DNA from: Oligoflexales bacterium
Lineage (GTDB): Bacteria; Bdellovibrionota_B; Oligoflexia; Oligoflexales; RGVZ01
Assembly: GCA_947445775.1 (NCBI GenBank)
Contig: CANFEB010000022.1
Location: forward strand, 1-42,313
Reading direction: 5' to 3'
Length of the DNA stretch: 42,313 nt
The position numbers and the translations under genes were made by a program. Positions 16,424 through 25,013 of the stretch are shown piece after piece; position 1 is the stretch's first letter, and each line of letters opens with the position of its first letter. Below the pieces are notes generated by a model. It was not told where the DNA came from. It did no database searches and saw nothing but the letters and a program-made list of their open reading frames with translations.

Positions 16424-17782
16424 ATGGGTACGCCATTTAAATTGAAGAACGGTTCTGTTGCGTTGTCCGTTGAGGTCCCGGGTGGACTGTATAACTCTGC
16501 ACACTTGAAAAAGTTGGCGGCGTTGTCCGAACAGCATTCGATGATCATCAAGGCCACCGAAGATCAACGGCTCGCCTTGTTTGTCGTTCCCGAACTCAGG
16601 GATACTATCGCCAAGGAGCTTGCGTCGGGCGGCCTTGCTGTTCGCGATTACCAAGACGGTGTTCATCAGCCCGTGGCTTGCCTCGGTGCCTTGTGCCCAG
16701 AAAGCAAGCAGGATGCCCTGAAGGCATCCCTCGATATTACGGAGGCATTAGCCGGGATGGAGGGAACTGCCCCTCTTAAAGTTGGAATCAATGGTTGTGC
16801 AGCGTGTTGCGTTCCCTGCCATACGTTGGATATTGCCATTGTCGGCTCCGAGGACGGTTATCGGATTTCCCTTGGCGGCAAACAAATGGTGGTTCCGGAG
16901 TTGGCTTCTTTTGCCGGCGAGGCGATTCCCGCCGATGAACTCGTTGATAAAGTTAAGGCCGTGGTCGATGTTTGGAAGGAAAATGCTCAACCGGGTGAGC
17001 GCATGCAGGCGGTGATTGAACGTGCAGGCATGGCTCCTTTCATCAAGGCTCTTGCGCCGTATAGTGGAGACGCCGGCGGTGATGCCGATCAGGTTTTAGA
17101 CGCAGTTCCGGCAACTATTGCAGAACCGTCGCCAGAAACCGCGCAGCCGGCAATTGGATCCGCTCACGATGAAGCACTTATGAGTGAGAGTGAAAGTGAA
17201 AGTGAAAGCTCCCTTGAAAGCACCATGCTGGCCTCGATGGATGCCGAGGCGTCTGTCCCAACCGTTGCCGACGAAAATGCGTCGGCACGCGATGAGATTT
17301 TGAATTCAATTCCTGAAGCGCCTTCGGAGGTGGTGTCAGAGAATGTTCCTGAATACACGCCGGAAACTGCGCCAGAAGTTCTTCCGGAATCTCTTCCTGA
17401 TTCACTTCCAGAATATTTGCCCGAGGCATTTTCTGACGGCAACCAAGGTGATTCTGACGAAGACGGCGCAGCGAACGTGGTCAGCATCAATAGTGGAATG
17501 AGTGAGGCGCCGCAGCGCCTTACCTCTGCACCTGAGGCTGGAAATGGCCTGTCGCTGCCGACATCATTCTCGCTTGAGGGGATGGAAGTCAACCCGTCTG
17601 GAAAATTTGTTTTCAGTTTCAGTGGTGGAGCTTCCATTTCTGTTGATCCAGGCATCATTCCATTTGGCGGCTCCCGGACTCTGAAGTTCGCTGGTAAAGA
17701 GTTGACGGTGCGGGCGGACGGCACGGGCTTCAACGTCGATGTCGACGGCCTCAGCTTTCACATGCCACTTGATGCTGCGTGA
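16424..17782 (+). CDS. Nitrite/sulfite-reductase-like protein with acidic tail
   Basis: The product is 452 residues. Residues about 1-75 resemble the ferredoxin-like half domain of nitrite/sulfite reductases (GGLYNSAHLKKLAALSEQHS, then KATEDQRLALFVV). Residues 80-140 resemble the sirohaem/4Fe-4S domain: CLGALC (C86, C91) and NGCAACCVPCHTLDIAIVG (C125, C128, C129, C132). True reductases have two such repeats in about 500 residues; here there is one, so it could be a dimeric sirohaem enzyme, an Fe-S carrier or a sensor. Residues 215-350 are a low-complexity acidic linker with a SESESESES run and a Pro-Glu repeat (PExxPExxP, about 309-334). A Gly-rich beta-looking C-terminal module (about 380-450) is unrecognised. 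AGAGGGAG precedes ATG 16424. Confidence 0.7.
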   Translation: MGTPFKLKNGSVALSVEVPGGLYNSAHLKKLAALSEQHSMIIKATEDQRLALFVVPELRDTIAKELASGGLAVRDYQDGVHQPVACLGALCPESKQDALKASLDITEALAGMEGTAPLKVGINGCAACCVPCHTLDIAIVGSEDGYRISLGGKQMVVPELASFAGEAIPADELVDKVKAVVDVWKENAQPGERMQAVIERAGMAPFIKALAPYSGDAGGDADQVLDAVPATIAEPSPETAQPAIGSAHDEALMSESESESESSLESTMLASMDAEASVPTVADENASARDEILNSIPEAPSEVVSENVPEYTPETAPEVLPESLPDSLPEYLPEAFSDGNQGDSDEDGAANVVSINSGMSEAPQRLTSAPEAGNGLSLPTSFSLEGMEVNPSGKFVFSFSGGASISVDPGIIPFGGSRTLKFAGKELTVRADGTGFNVDVDGLSFHMPLDAA

Positions 17783-17916
17783 GCCCGTCGCGCGTCTGCA
17801 ACACTGCTCCCTGATGACGACAGGAATCCAAAATTACGCATCACTCAATACCCAACTGGTAATGAAATTCTTTCGTGCGGCCATTTTATTCGCAAATTAT
17901 ATCAGGTAAATGATCA

Positions 17917-19074
17917 TCACTGATTCAGCGCTGTCAGCCTATCGAAGATTTTCGCGAATGACACGACCTGGGGCAAATCAAGTGATTCTTGGGGCGACAC
18001 AATCCATTTTTCTACAATTTTGATTTTTAAAGAGTCGAGTATTTTAAGTTGTGACGCAGTATAAGGCTGGGGCGTGGATTTGACTTCTATGGCCAAAAAA
18101 CACTGATTTTTGAGCTCCACCAAAAAATCTACTTCCACCTTCTCTTTGCTTCTAACGTGAAAAACTCTGGGTTTCTCACCACGAGAGGTAAAAAATCTAG
18201 TGATTTCCGACAACGCAATGGTCTCAAGAAGAAAACCAAACTGTAAACTTAAGATCAGCGGCCGTACGTCTGTCCATCCCTGAAGTCTTACAGCCAGGGC
18301 TACGTCTTCAAAATATATTTTAGGTGTTTTGCTCAGGCGTTTGTTCAAGTTTGAGCTGTAGGGTTCAATTTTTCGGAGAATGCCATTTTCCTCCAGTAAA
18401 AAAATCCAGGACTGAATGGTTGTAACGTCCACGCCGACAAGGGACGCAATCTCAGAAAAATTCATGAGCATCCCCTGCCGCGCAGCAATGAGCGCAAGGA
18501 CCTTTGAAAATGCCGCCTTTCGTTCAATGCCTGCCGCAGAGACAATGTCACGATCGATAAATGTCGAAATAAAGTCGTTCAAATATCGGACATGTGAAAT
18601 GTGTTCTGAAACCGCAAGCTCCGGCCAACCGCCCCGAAGCAATTGCCGTTCTAGGTTAAATTCTCCACGTTCGTGAATTGAAAGCGTATTAAGGTCAAAA
18701 TAATTTGCCCGACCAGCGAGGCTTTCACTGGTGTTCTGGCGTAACAGAGTTTGATTGGAGCCAGTCAACCAATAATCAATTGTAGAATCATTATTACGGC
18801 GAGCCTCGTCCACGCGCCGCTTTAACTCTGGGAAGATAGCTGCGACTAAAGGAGCCTCGTCGATTAAAACGCTGCCTTTATATTGATCCAAAAAAAGGCG
18901 GGGATTTTCGCTTATAAAATTTCTAGTCGCGTTGTCATCGAGTCTAATGACATGAATGTCCGGCAATTTTTCGATGAGGGAGGTCTTGCCGACTTGGCGC
19001 GGACCCTTCAGGACCTTTACCGGAAGTGATTCGGCAGAGATGGCTATTGGATTAAAATCTCTTTGATACCACAT
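17917..19074 (-). CDS. AAA ATPase with DUF4143 domain (second of two)
   Basis: The product is 385 residues. The Walker A motif is LKGPRQVGKTS (22-32), Walker B is SVLIDEA (68-74), and the sensor is WLTGSN with a following LAGRA. The middle part carries a winged-helix-like segment (FSEIASLVGVDVTTIQSWIFLLEENGIL). The C-terminal DUF4143 half ends with VEVDFLVELKN...LAIEVKST, a PD-(D/E)xK-like signature. It shares architecture but little sequence with the ATPase at 2914-4110, so it is an independent acquisition rather than a recent duplicate. It is monocistronic and A+T-rich compared with its neighbours, with an imperfect palindrome just upstream. Function is unknown. Confidence 0.82.
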   Translation of the reverse strand: MWYQRDFNPIAISAESLPVKVLKGPRQVGKTSLIEKLPDIHVIRLDDNATRNFISENPRLFLDQYKGSVLIDEAPLVAAIFPELKRRVDEARRNNDSTIDYWLTGSNQTLLRQNTSESLAGRANYFDLNTLSIHERGEFNLERQLLRGGWPELAVSEHISHVRYLNDFISTFIDRDIVSAAGIERKAAFSKVLALIAARQGMLMNFSEIASLVGVDVTTIQSWIFLLEENGILRKIEPYSSNLNKRLSKTPKIYFEDVALAVRLQGWTDVRPLILSLQFGFLLETIALSEITRFFTSRGEKPRVFHVRSKEKVEVDFLVELKNQCFLAIEVKSTPQPYTASQLKILDSLKIKIVEKWIVSPQESLDLPQVVSFAKIFDRLTALNQ

Positions 19075-19082
19075 ATTTGTCT

Positions 19083-19104
19083 ATTTTAGGATGTCATCCA
19101 AAAT
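19083..19104 (-). promoter_or_regulatory. Imperfect palindrome upstream of second DUF4143 ATPase
   Basis: Arms attttaggatg and catccaaaat (one bulged base) surround a central t, 9 bases upstream of the start codon. On the minus strand the site covers a TAAAAT box. It could be an operator for a dimeric repressor. Confidence 0.4.
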
Positions 19105-19156
19105 CAGTCAAGGTCCAGACTCAGTTGTTTTTCGAAGATTGCGCGCGAGGCAAATT

Positions 19157-19190
19157 CAACCCGTCAACCCGTCAACCCGTCAACCCGTCA
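19157..19190. repeat. Four tandem copies of an 8-bp unit overlapping a stop codon
   Basis: The unit caacccgt is repeated four times (19157-19188). Read on the minus strand it is tgacgggt, and the first TGA is the stop codon of the gene at 19188-20126. Because 8 is not a multiple of 3, successive TGAs fall in all three frames. Confidence 0.9.
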
Positions 19191-20126
19191 CTCGGTCGGC
19201 CTGCGGACGATGGTGCCGGCACCGGTAACTGAGAGCATCAGTTTGTTGGTTTCGTCGAAGAATTTTGCCAAATTGGGATAGCGATTGCGCATCTGCCAGG
19301 CCCAGAACAACTGCCGGCGTGGATGCCGATGCGAAGAGAGAATCTGGAGAACAGATTCTTCTTCTTCGTTGAGGTCCAGATCTAACTTACGCCGATAATA
19401 GTCCCCAGCAGCGTCGCGAACCTTCTGGTCCATTTCCTGATGTTTCTGGCGCGCTTCGAGCAAGTCAACCTTTTGGGTTTCTTCCTCGAACAGCAGTTGA
19501 AAATGTTGCCATGAGCTGGCCAGCAAAGATAGCGTCGGGATTCTGGTCCCGAAATGCCGAAGCATCAAGACCACGAGGTCGACTGGATGCGTGTCGCATA
19601 AAGTTTTTGCTACGGCCTCTGAGGTTGCAAGCTCCGCGTCGTCCAGGCTGCGATTACGGATAAAGGAATCCAGAATCCTTTTCCAGGTGCTCACCTCGGC
19701 CGGGCGTTGGAGGCGCTCTTTGTCGCGGCGGTGCCCTTCAAGAACCTGCAGGTTGGCAATGCCTTGGCGGCGAAATGGATAAACAAGTGCATCGTTAGAG
19801 GTGTGGGTGTCACCATTTTCGTGCCGCCATTTTTGCGTATCAAATTGCATGGAAAGTCTGACGGACTGGATCTTTGGAGCTTGGGTTAAGTCACCATAAA
19901 CAACTCGGATGATGCCCCGGGTGGTCAAATTGCTGATCGCATCGCGAATCTCCAGGGCGTCTCGGTGAAGGGAGAGCCCCAGCTCGTTTTCTGTGGTGAT
20001 GATTTGATCAAGCCCAGAAACAGCGCAGTTCAGTAGATATAGAATGACGCTGTATTCACAGGGGGTCAGCTTGGCCAGTGCCAATAATTTAAAGCCGGAT
20101 TCCCTGTAGAAACTTTGGACGCTCAT
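19188..20126 (-). CDS. Hypothetical protein, winged-helix-like N-terminus
   Basis: The product is 312 residues, not recognised. The N-terminal 80 residues (LTPCEYSVILYLLNCA...LSLHRDALEIRDAISNLTTRGIIRVVYG) have the pattern of a winged helix as in replication-initiator or DnaD-like primosomal proteins: helices, then a recognition helix and a beta wing. The middle and C-terminal regions are charged and helical (EEETQKVDLLEARQKHQEMD...), followed by HRHPRRQLFWAWQMRNRYPNL. No signal peptide or membrane segment is present. It ends in the 8-bp tandem repeat. It may belong with the biotin carboxylase gene to its left only by orientation; 47 bases separate it from that gene's end. Confidence 0.7.
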   Translation of the reverse strand: MSVQSFYRESGFKLLALAKLTPCEYSVILYLLNCAVSGLDQIITTENELGLSLHRDALEIRDAISNLTTRGIIRVVYGDLTQAPKIQSVRLSMQFDTQKWRHENGDTHTSNDALVYPFRRQGIANLQVLEGHRRDKERLQRPAEVSTWKRILDSFIRNRSLDDAELATSEAVAKTLCDTHPVDLVVLMLRHFGTRIPTLSLLASSWQHFQLLFEEETQKVDLLEARQKHQEMDQKVRDAAGDYYRRKLDLDLNEEEESVLQILSSHRHPRRQLFWAWQMRNRYPNLAKFFDETNKLMLSVTGAGTIVRRPTE

Positions 20127-20173
20127 GGTGATCTCCCGATATTGCCCAGAGCGTCCATCTTACCCGATGATCT

Positions 20174-22321
20174 CTATTCGCTCCAACGAACCACGGTTTG
20201 TCCTGCAGAAACTTGCTCGCCGACTGCAACATCGATACTTTCGACGCGTCCTTGGCGCTGGGACTTGACTTCAAACTCCATTTTCATCGACTCGATCACC
20301 AGAAGCGGGGTGCCTGCTTCGACCTCTAGGCCTGGCGAGGCTTTGATTGCAACAATCTTGCCTGGAACCGGAGCCGATACTTGGCGGGCGTTGGCCAGTC
20401 TGGCGGCAGATTTAGAATCCGCCGCGTTCGTCATGGAGGACAGTCCGGCTCGGGATTGTTCACGAAAAAAGTTGTGGCCCATCAAATTAACAAACATGAA
20501 TTTGTCGCCCCCCGTACGGCGGACCGCAAAATGGAAGGGGACCTGGCGGCCCTGATCGCCATCCGGCATTTCCACGGATCCGAGTCCAGAGCGGGTTGTC
20601 GTTGTGGCGGTCTGGTCCGTGATTTTTTCGCTGTGAAGCCGCACCGCCGCTGCAATCTGAAGCGCTGGCGTGGGCGCGCTAGGTCGGCAGCCAAATGCAG
20701 AGCGGGCTAATTGATCGGCCAAGGGCACGAGTCCAGAATTGGTAGCGCCATTGAAAATGGAATTGGAATTGCCGTTGCCCGCATGGACCACAGCATCTAG
20801 AGCCGCAGCGGCGGCTGCCTCAAGTTGGCTTCGCTCTGATTTTTCCCAGTCCAGAAATTCCGGCATCCTGTCGGCGATGAAATGCGTGTTGACGGCTTTT
20901 TTGCGAAACTCGCTGACCCCCGCAAGCCAAGTCAGCATGGCAACGTTATTGGCCGGATTGGCCAAGAACATGGATTTCAGGGCCTGGGCCAACCGCCCCA
21001 GCGCAGCCTCTCGCGTGGCGGCCGTCGCCACAAGTTTGGCAACCATTGGATCAAACTTGGTGGTGACCACGTCAACTAGGTCGAGGCCAATCTCCCAGCG
21101 AATTCCTGGGCCACCTGGTGTGACGAAAGCCGACACGAGGCCAGGTGCCGGAAAGAAATTCTGATGAACATCTTCGGCATAGATCCGAGCCTCGACAGAA
21201 TGACCGCGTGCCTCAAGATCTCCAAAATTTTTCGGCATGGAATCGCCACAGGCGATGCGCAATTGCCATTCAACCAGATCAAGTCCAAATACTTCTTCGC
21301 TGACGGGGTGCTCGACCTGAAGGCGCGTGTTCATTTCGAGAAAATAAAAAGCCTGGGGGGCGGTGTCGGGCGCCTTGCCGTCGACGAGAAATTCCACCGT
21401 GCCAGCCGAATCATAGCCGACGGATTTTGCTAGGCCGATGGCTGCAGCATGCATGGCCTTGCGCGTGCTGGGGTGAAGTCCAGGTGCAGGGGCCTCCTCA
21501 ATAATTTTTTGATGACGGCGTTGCAACGAGCAATCACGGTCGCCAATGGCAAATACCTGGCCCGATTTGTCGGCAAGGATTTGCACCTCAACATGACGTG
21601 GACTTTCCAGGTAACGTTCGACGACGAGGAGGCCATTGCCGAAAGAATTTTTTGCCTCGGATGCCGCGCGGTGGCTTTGCTCTACCAGGGCAACCTCGTC
21701 ATGCACAATCCGCATGCCCTTGCCGCCGCCGCCAAATGCAGCCTTGATTAGCAGGGGAAATCCCGTGGCCCGCGCAAATTTGCGTAAGGCGTTGGCGGCC
21801 GTTTCCGGGTCGTGATTTTTATCGGGATCAAGAACATCGATGCCGTCGAGGCCCTCGATGCAGGGCACTTGCGCCTTGATCGCCAGGGTTCGCGCCGCAG
21901 CCTTGCTGGCCATCGCGTAAATGGCCGGCGCCGACGGACCAACCCAGATCAAGCCTGCGCGGGTGACGGCTTCCGCAAATTCAGCATTTTCGGACAAAAA
22001 TCCAAACCCCGGATGAATTGCATCGCAACCTCGGGCCTTCGCAATGCGGATCATCTCGGCGCAATTTAGATAAAGCCCCGTGGTTTCTTCGGCAACCTGA
22101 TGCAGGTGTGTGACCACGTCGGCAAGGTAGGCCGGCGGCGTGACTCGGTCCGTTAATGCAACCGTTTCAATTCCGAGGCGTTGTGCAGTGATGGCAATGC
22201 GCCGTGCAATCTCGCCGCGATTCGCAATGAAGAGGCGCTTGAGTGGCGACTTTGACGGCAAATTAGGCGTGAAATTAGGCGTGAAATTGGATTCATCTGG
22301 GGATTTTATTGGGGACTTCAC
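20174..22321 (-). CDS. Acyl-CoA carboxylase biotin carboxylase/BCCP subunit (methylcrotonyl- or geranyl-CoA type)
   Basis: The product is 715 residues. The biotin carboxylase domain (about 27-475) shows LFIANRGEIARRI, CDAIHPGFGFLSENA, the ATP loop AAFGGGGKGMRIV, DCSLQRRHQKIIEEAPAP and EMNTRLQVEHPVSE. The C-terminal BCCP domain (about 645-715) carries the biotin lysine in VIESMKMEFE. It carboxylates biotin for the carboxyltransferase at 25010. GTG 22321 overlaps the preceding stop by 4 bases. The N-terminus has a 25-residue extension with a small tandem repeat (12-bp unit at 22260-22283, giving FTPNFTPN); an internal start is possible. The operon context favours 3-methylcrotonyl-CoA (leucine) or geranyl-CoA (terpene) over acetyl/propionyl-CoA. 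Confidence 0.93.
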   Translation of the reverse strand: MKSPIKSPDESNFTPNFTPNLPSKSPLKRLFIANRGEIARRIAITAQRLGIETVALTDRVTPPAYLADVVTHLHQVAEETTGLYLNCAEMIRIAKARGCDAIHPGFGFLSENAEFAEAVTRAGLIWVGPSAPAIYAMASKAAARTLAIKAQVPCIEGLDGIDVLDPDKNHDPETAANALRKFARATGFPLLIKAAFGGGGKGMRIVHDEVALVEQSHRAASEAKNSFGNGLLVVERYLESPRHVEVQILADKSGQVFAIGDRDCSLQRRHQKIIEEAPAPGLHPSTRKAMHAAAIGLAKSVGYDSAGTVEFLVDGKAPDTAPQAFYFLEMNTRLQVEHPVSEEVFGLDLVEWQLRIACGDSMPKNFGDLEARGHSVEARIYAEDVHQNFFPAPGLVSAFVTPGGPGIRWEIGLDLVDVVTTKFDPMVAKLVATAATREAALGRLAQALKSMFLANPANNVAMLTWLAGVSEFRKKAVNTHFIADRMPEFLDWEKSERSQLEAAAAAALDAVVHAGNGNSNSIFNGATNSGLVPLADQLARSAFGCRPSAPTPALQIAAAVRLHSEKITDQTATTTTRSGLGSVEMPDGDQGRQVPFHFAVRRTGGDKFMFVNLMGHNFFREQSRAGLSSMTNAADSKSAARLANARQVSAPVPGKIVAIKASPGLEVEAGTPLLVIESMKMEFEVKSQRQGRVESIDVAVGEQVSAGQTVVRWSE

Positions 22322-23163
22322 GGTTCAACGCGCTCCAACAGGTGGCAGAACTTTAGGTCTTCCGCCACGGTGATTTGCCATGGAGGCGGTGTCTTAGCAA
22401 AGAATGCGCGCAGTCCTGCCTGGCCTTCGCTGCCAGTGCGCGCCGAGGCGATCGCCTGGGCGGTATAATCTCCTTGGCGACCAGAATTTTCGCGGACTTG
22501 GTTTAGCAGCAGTTTGGCGGCGCGTTGGGCATCCGGGCCAGCCTGGACGATTTGGGCAATTTCGTTGTGGAGGGCGTCATCCAGGTTGCCGGCTTCGACG
22601 ACGACGTCGACAAGGCCTGCGGCTCGGGCGTCGCCAGCATCAAAGACCCGTGCAGTCAAGGCCGCGCGACGAAGAGCGCCAGGAGAAAATCTCCGAGATA
22701 AATAAGGCATGATGACGGCCGGAATCAGTCCCAATTTGGCTTCGCTCAGGCAATAGCGGCTATTGTCCGTGGCAATCACGATGTCACAACAAGCAATCAA
22801 TCCCACGGCACCACCGTAGGCAGCTCCTCGCACCACGGCAATGGTGGGTCTAGGAAAATCAGCAATCGCCTCAAACATTTTGGTCAGGCGCGCGGCATCT
22901 GCGAGGTTTTCTTCGCGGGAAAGTTTAGCGCTTTCTTGCATCCATCCCAGATCGGCTCCGGCGCTGAAGTGCTTGCCGCGTCCAGCGATGACCAGGCAGC
23001 GCAGGGAATCATCTTGGCCTGCCTTTCTAACGATTTCTGAAATGGCGTCAAGCATCTCACCGCTGAAGGCATTGGCAGCATCCGAGCGGTCCAAGATAAG
23101 AACTCCGGCTTTTGCTTTGCCGCTTTGGTCGAGATTCAATGTGGTCCAAGCGACCGGGTTCAT
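22318..23163 (-). CDS. Enoyl-CoA hydratase, likely methylglutaconyl-CoA hydratase
   Basis: The product is 281 residues, a crotonase-fold enzyme. Oxyanion-hole blocks are GKHFSAGADLGWMQ (about 63-76) and VRGAAYGGAVGLIACCDI (about 110-127), with the SEAKLGLIPAVIMPYL segment typical of LiuC/AtuE-type hydratases. In leucine breakdown this step converts 3-methylglutaconyl-CoA to HMG-CoA; in terpene degradation the equivalent enzyme hydrates isohexenylglutaconyl-CoA. The start ATG 23163 overlaps the AtuA stop by 4 bases (ATGA), and its own stop overlaps the biotin carboxylase start, so all are translationally coupled. The last ten residues are not typical and may be variable. Confidence 0.9.
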   Translation of the reverse strand: MNPVAWTTLNLDQSGKAKAGVLILDRSDAANAFSGEMLDAISEIVRKAGQDDSLRCLVIAGRGKHFSAGADLGWMQESAKLSREENLADAARLTKMFEAIADFPRPTIAVVRGAAYGGAVGLIACCDIVIATDNSRYCLSEAKLGLIPAVIMPYLSRRFSPGALRRAALTARVFDAGDARAAGLVDVVVEAGNLDDALHNEIAQIVQAGPDAQRAAKLLLNQVRENSGRQGDYTAQAIASARTGSEGQAGLRAFFAKTPPPWQITVAEDLKFCHLLERVEP

Positions 23164-25013
23164 AAAATCCCCTCAAGAACATCTTTGGGAATCAGCACCT
23201 TTTGACGCAACAGAGCCTGGGCAAAGGTTTTTCCTTGGGCGTCGGTTCTGAGGGTTACCGTTCCACCGCCGCCGAGGGACTCGTCCAAGAGGAAGTTGAG
23301 GCCGTTCATATTGGGCAGGCGGTAGCGGGTTACGCTGCCGTGACACAGCTCTTGGAACAGGTCTTTGACTCGTTGCGCAGTTAAATATTGATCAAGAAAA
23401 GCGAATGCTTTTGGGCTGCGAGCCATGATGCCGATGTTGGCCATGTCGCCCTTGTCGCCACTGCGGCCAAGGCAAATCCTCGACAAGGGAAGAGCCTCCG
23501 GATGGCTTTGGGTTTTCATGGCTGTTTTGATGTCGCAACTGACGCGGTCGGCAATCTGGTCGGGCTTATAGCTGGAGGGATCAAATTTCCCAGATTGTTC
23601 GGGAGGAACGACAGTCTCGCTGTGAATTCCGGTGTCGCACTCGCACAGGGAGATCTTGGGGCGGACAACCGCTTTCGGCATCAAGGCTGGCCAGTAGCTG
23701 ACGATTTCCTGGGCCTTAGGCACACCACCGATGACACAGACTCCCGGCGGCCCTGCCAGGATCAAACTGGGAATCAACTTGCCAAAGCGCCGCAGTTTTT
23801 TCTCATCAGAGCTGCGAGCTCCGAGGCGCAAGAGGATTTCATTGCCATCCTCGCGTTCACCGAGGGAGCCGTGGCAGGCGTTCCAACCAAAATACTCGGT
23901 CGACGTTTCGGTGAAATCGCTGGCATCAAAACGACTCCAGAAATTTTCCGCAAAAACCTCGCCCTTGGCCCGAGCATCGGGACCGGACATGGCGATGGCG
24001 CCAATGCTTTTGAAGCCGTCGCCGTAGGCCATGGACACTTTATAAAAGGGAGTAGGTTCGTAGCCTTTGATGCCCGTCACCCGCACGCGGTCCACGCCGT
24101 CTGGAGAAAGGCAAATCGAAGCAAAATCAGCAACGACGTCCGGGGTAATGTAGGCATGGGGATTGCCCATTTCGTAAAAGAGCTGCTCGCGAACCGTATC
24201 GACGGACACAAGGCCCCCCGATCCCGGATGTTTGGTCACGACAAACGATCCATCGCGATGAACTTCAAGGACGGGAAAACCCATGTTTGCAAAAGAAGGC
24301 ACCTTGCGCCAATCGGTGAAATTGCCGCCCGTGGCCTGGGTTCCACACTCGATGACGTGACCTGCAATGACTCCTGCGGCCAACTTGTTCCAATCTGTTG
24401 TGGACCAGCCAAACTCGTGCAGCATAGCGCCGACGGTGATCCCCGTGTCGGTCACACGGCCAGTCACAATGATGTCAGGATCCCACTTCAGAGCATCGGC
24501 GACGGGAGCCGCACCAAAATAAATATTTGCAGACTCAATTCTCGAGGCAACGCCGGCGAACGAAGCGCCGGTTTCCATGTTGCTGAACTCGCAGCCTTTG
24601 GTTTGAAGGGTTTCAATGTTGGTTAAAATATCGTCGCCATAGACAATGGCAACTTTTGGTTTCAGGCCAAGGCGCTTGCCAAGTGCAATAATGGCTTCGG
24701 CGCAGCCTTGGGGATTGACGCCACCAGCGTTGGTGATGATTTTCGTTCGGCTTTTCAGAATGTCTGGCAGGACATCTTCGAGCATGACGATGAAATCCCT
24801 GGCATAGCCAAGCTTTGGGTCGTGTGAACGTTGCTTCTGCATGATCGACATGGTGACTTCGGCGAGAAAGTCCATGGAGATGTAGTCAAGGTGGCCGCCC
24901 CGGACTTGACGCTTGAGGGCATCGGGGTCATCACCCCAGTAGCCGCCGGCGTTGCCGATGCGAATGACGTCTTTGGTTCCGGTTTTTTTTTCTAAATTGT
25001 TTTTCATGCTCAC
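23160..25013 (-). CDS. atuA: AtuA-family protein (DUF1446 plus C-terminal AtuA-like domain)
   Basis: The product is 617 residues. The N-terminal DUF1446 part (about 15-460) shows [31 protein letters not shown] and [18 protein letters not shown]. The C-terminal small domain (about 510-615) shows [16 protein letters not shown] and [14 protein letters not shown]. AtuA was named for acyclic terpene utilisation in Pseudomonas; its chemistry is not settled, and homologues also sit in leucine operons. GTG 25013 overlaps the upstream stop by 4 bases; ATG 25007 is an alternative only two codons in. The four-gene order carboxyltransferase, AtuA, hydratase, biotin carboxylase supports a single carboxylation/hydration route. 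No isovaleryl-CoA dehydrogenase or HMG-CoA lyase gene is in the window. Confidence 0.9.
   Translation of the reverse strand: MSMKNNLEKKTGTKDVIRIGNAGGYWGDDPDALKRQVRGGHLDYISMDFLAEVTMSIMQKQRSHDPKLGYARDFIVMLEDVLPDILKSRTKIITNAGGVNPQGCAEAIIALGKRLGLKPKVAIVYGDDILTNIETLQTKGCEFSNMETGASFAGVASRIESANIYFGAAPVADALKWDPDIIVTGRVTDTGITVGAMLHEFGWSTTDWNKLAAGVIAGHVIECGTQATGGNFTDWRKVPSFANMGFPVLEVHRDGSFVVTKHPGSGGLVSVDTVREQLFYEMGNPHAYITPDVVADFASICLSPDGVDRVRVTGIKGYEPTPFYKVSMAYGDGFKSIGAIAMSGPDARAKGEVFAENFWSRFDASDFTETSTEYFGWNACHGSLGEREDGNEILLRLGARSSDEKKLRRFGKLIPSLILAGPPGVCVIGGVPKAQEIVSYWPALMPKAVVRPKISLCECDTGIHSETVVPPEQSGKFDPSSYKPDQIADRVSCDIKTAMKTQSHPEALPLSRICLGRSGDKGDMANIGIMARSPKAFAFLDQYLTAQRVKDLFQELCHGSVTRYRLPNMNGLNFLLDESLGGGGTVTLRTDAQGKTFAQALLRQKVLIPKDVLEGIL

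Noticed and set aside
17164-17733. 189-codon open frame opposite the acidic linker
   Set aside because: It is the complement of the Glu/Ser repeat region and gives a Ser-rich artefact.
23388-24626. 412-codon open frame on the plus strand opposite AtuA
   Set aside because: The minus-strand AtuA frame has clear family blocks along its whole length, and the antisense frame reads as a compositional shadow with no domain.
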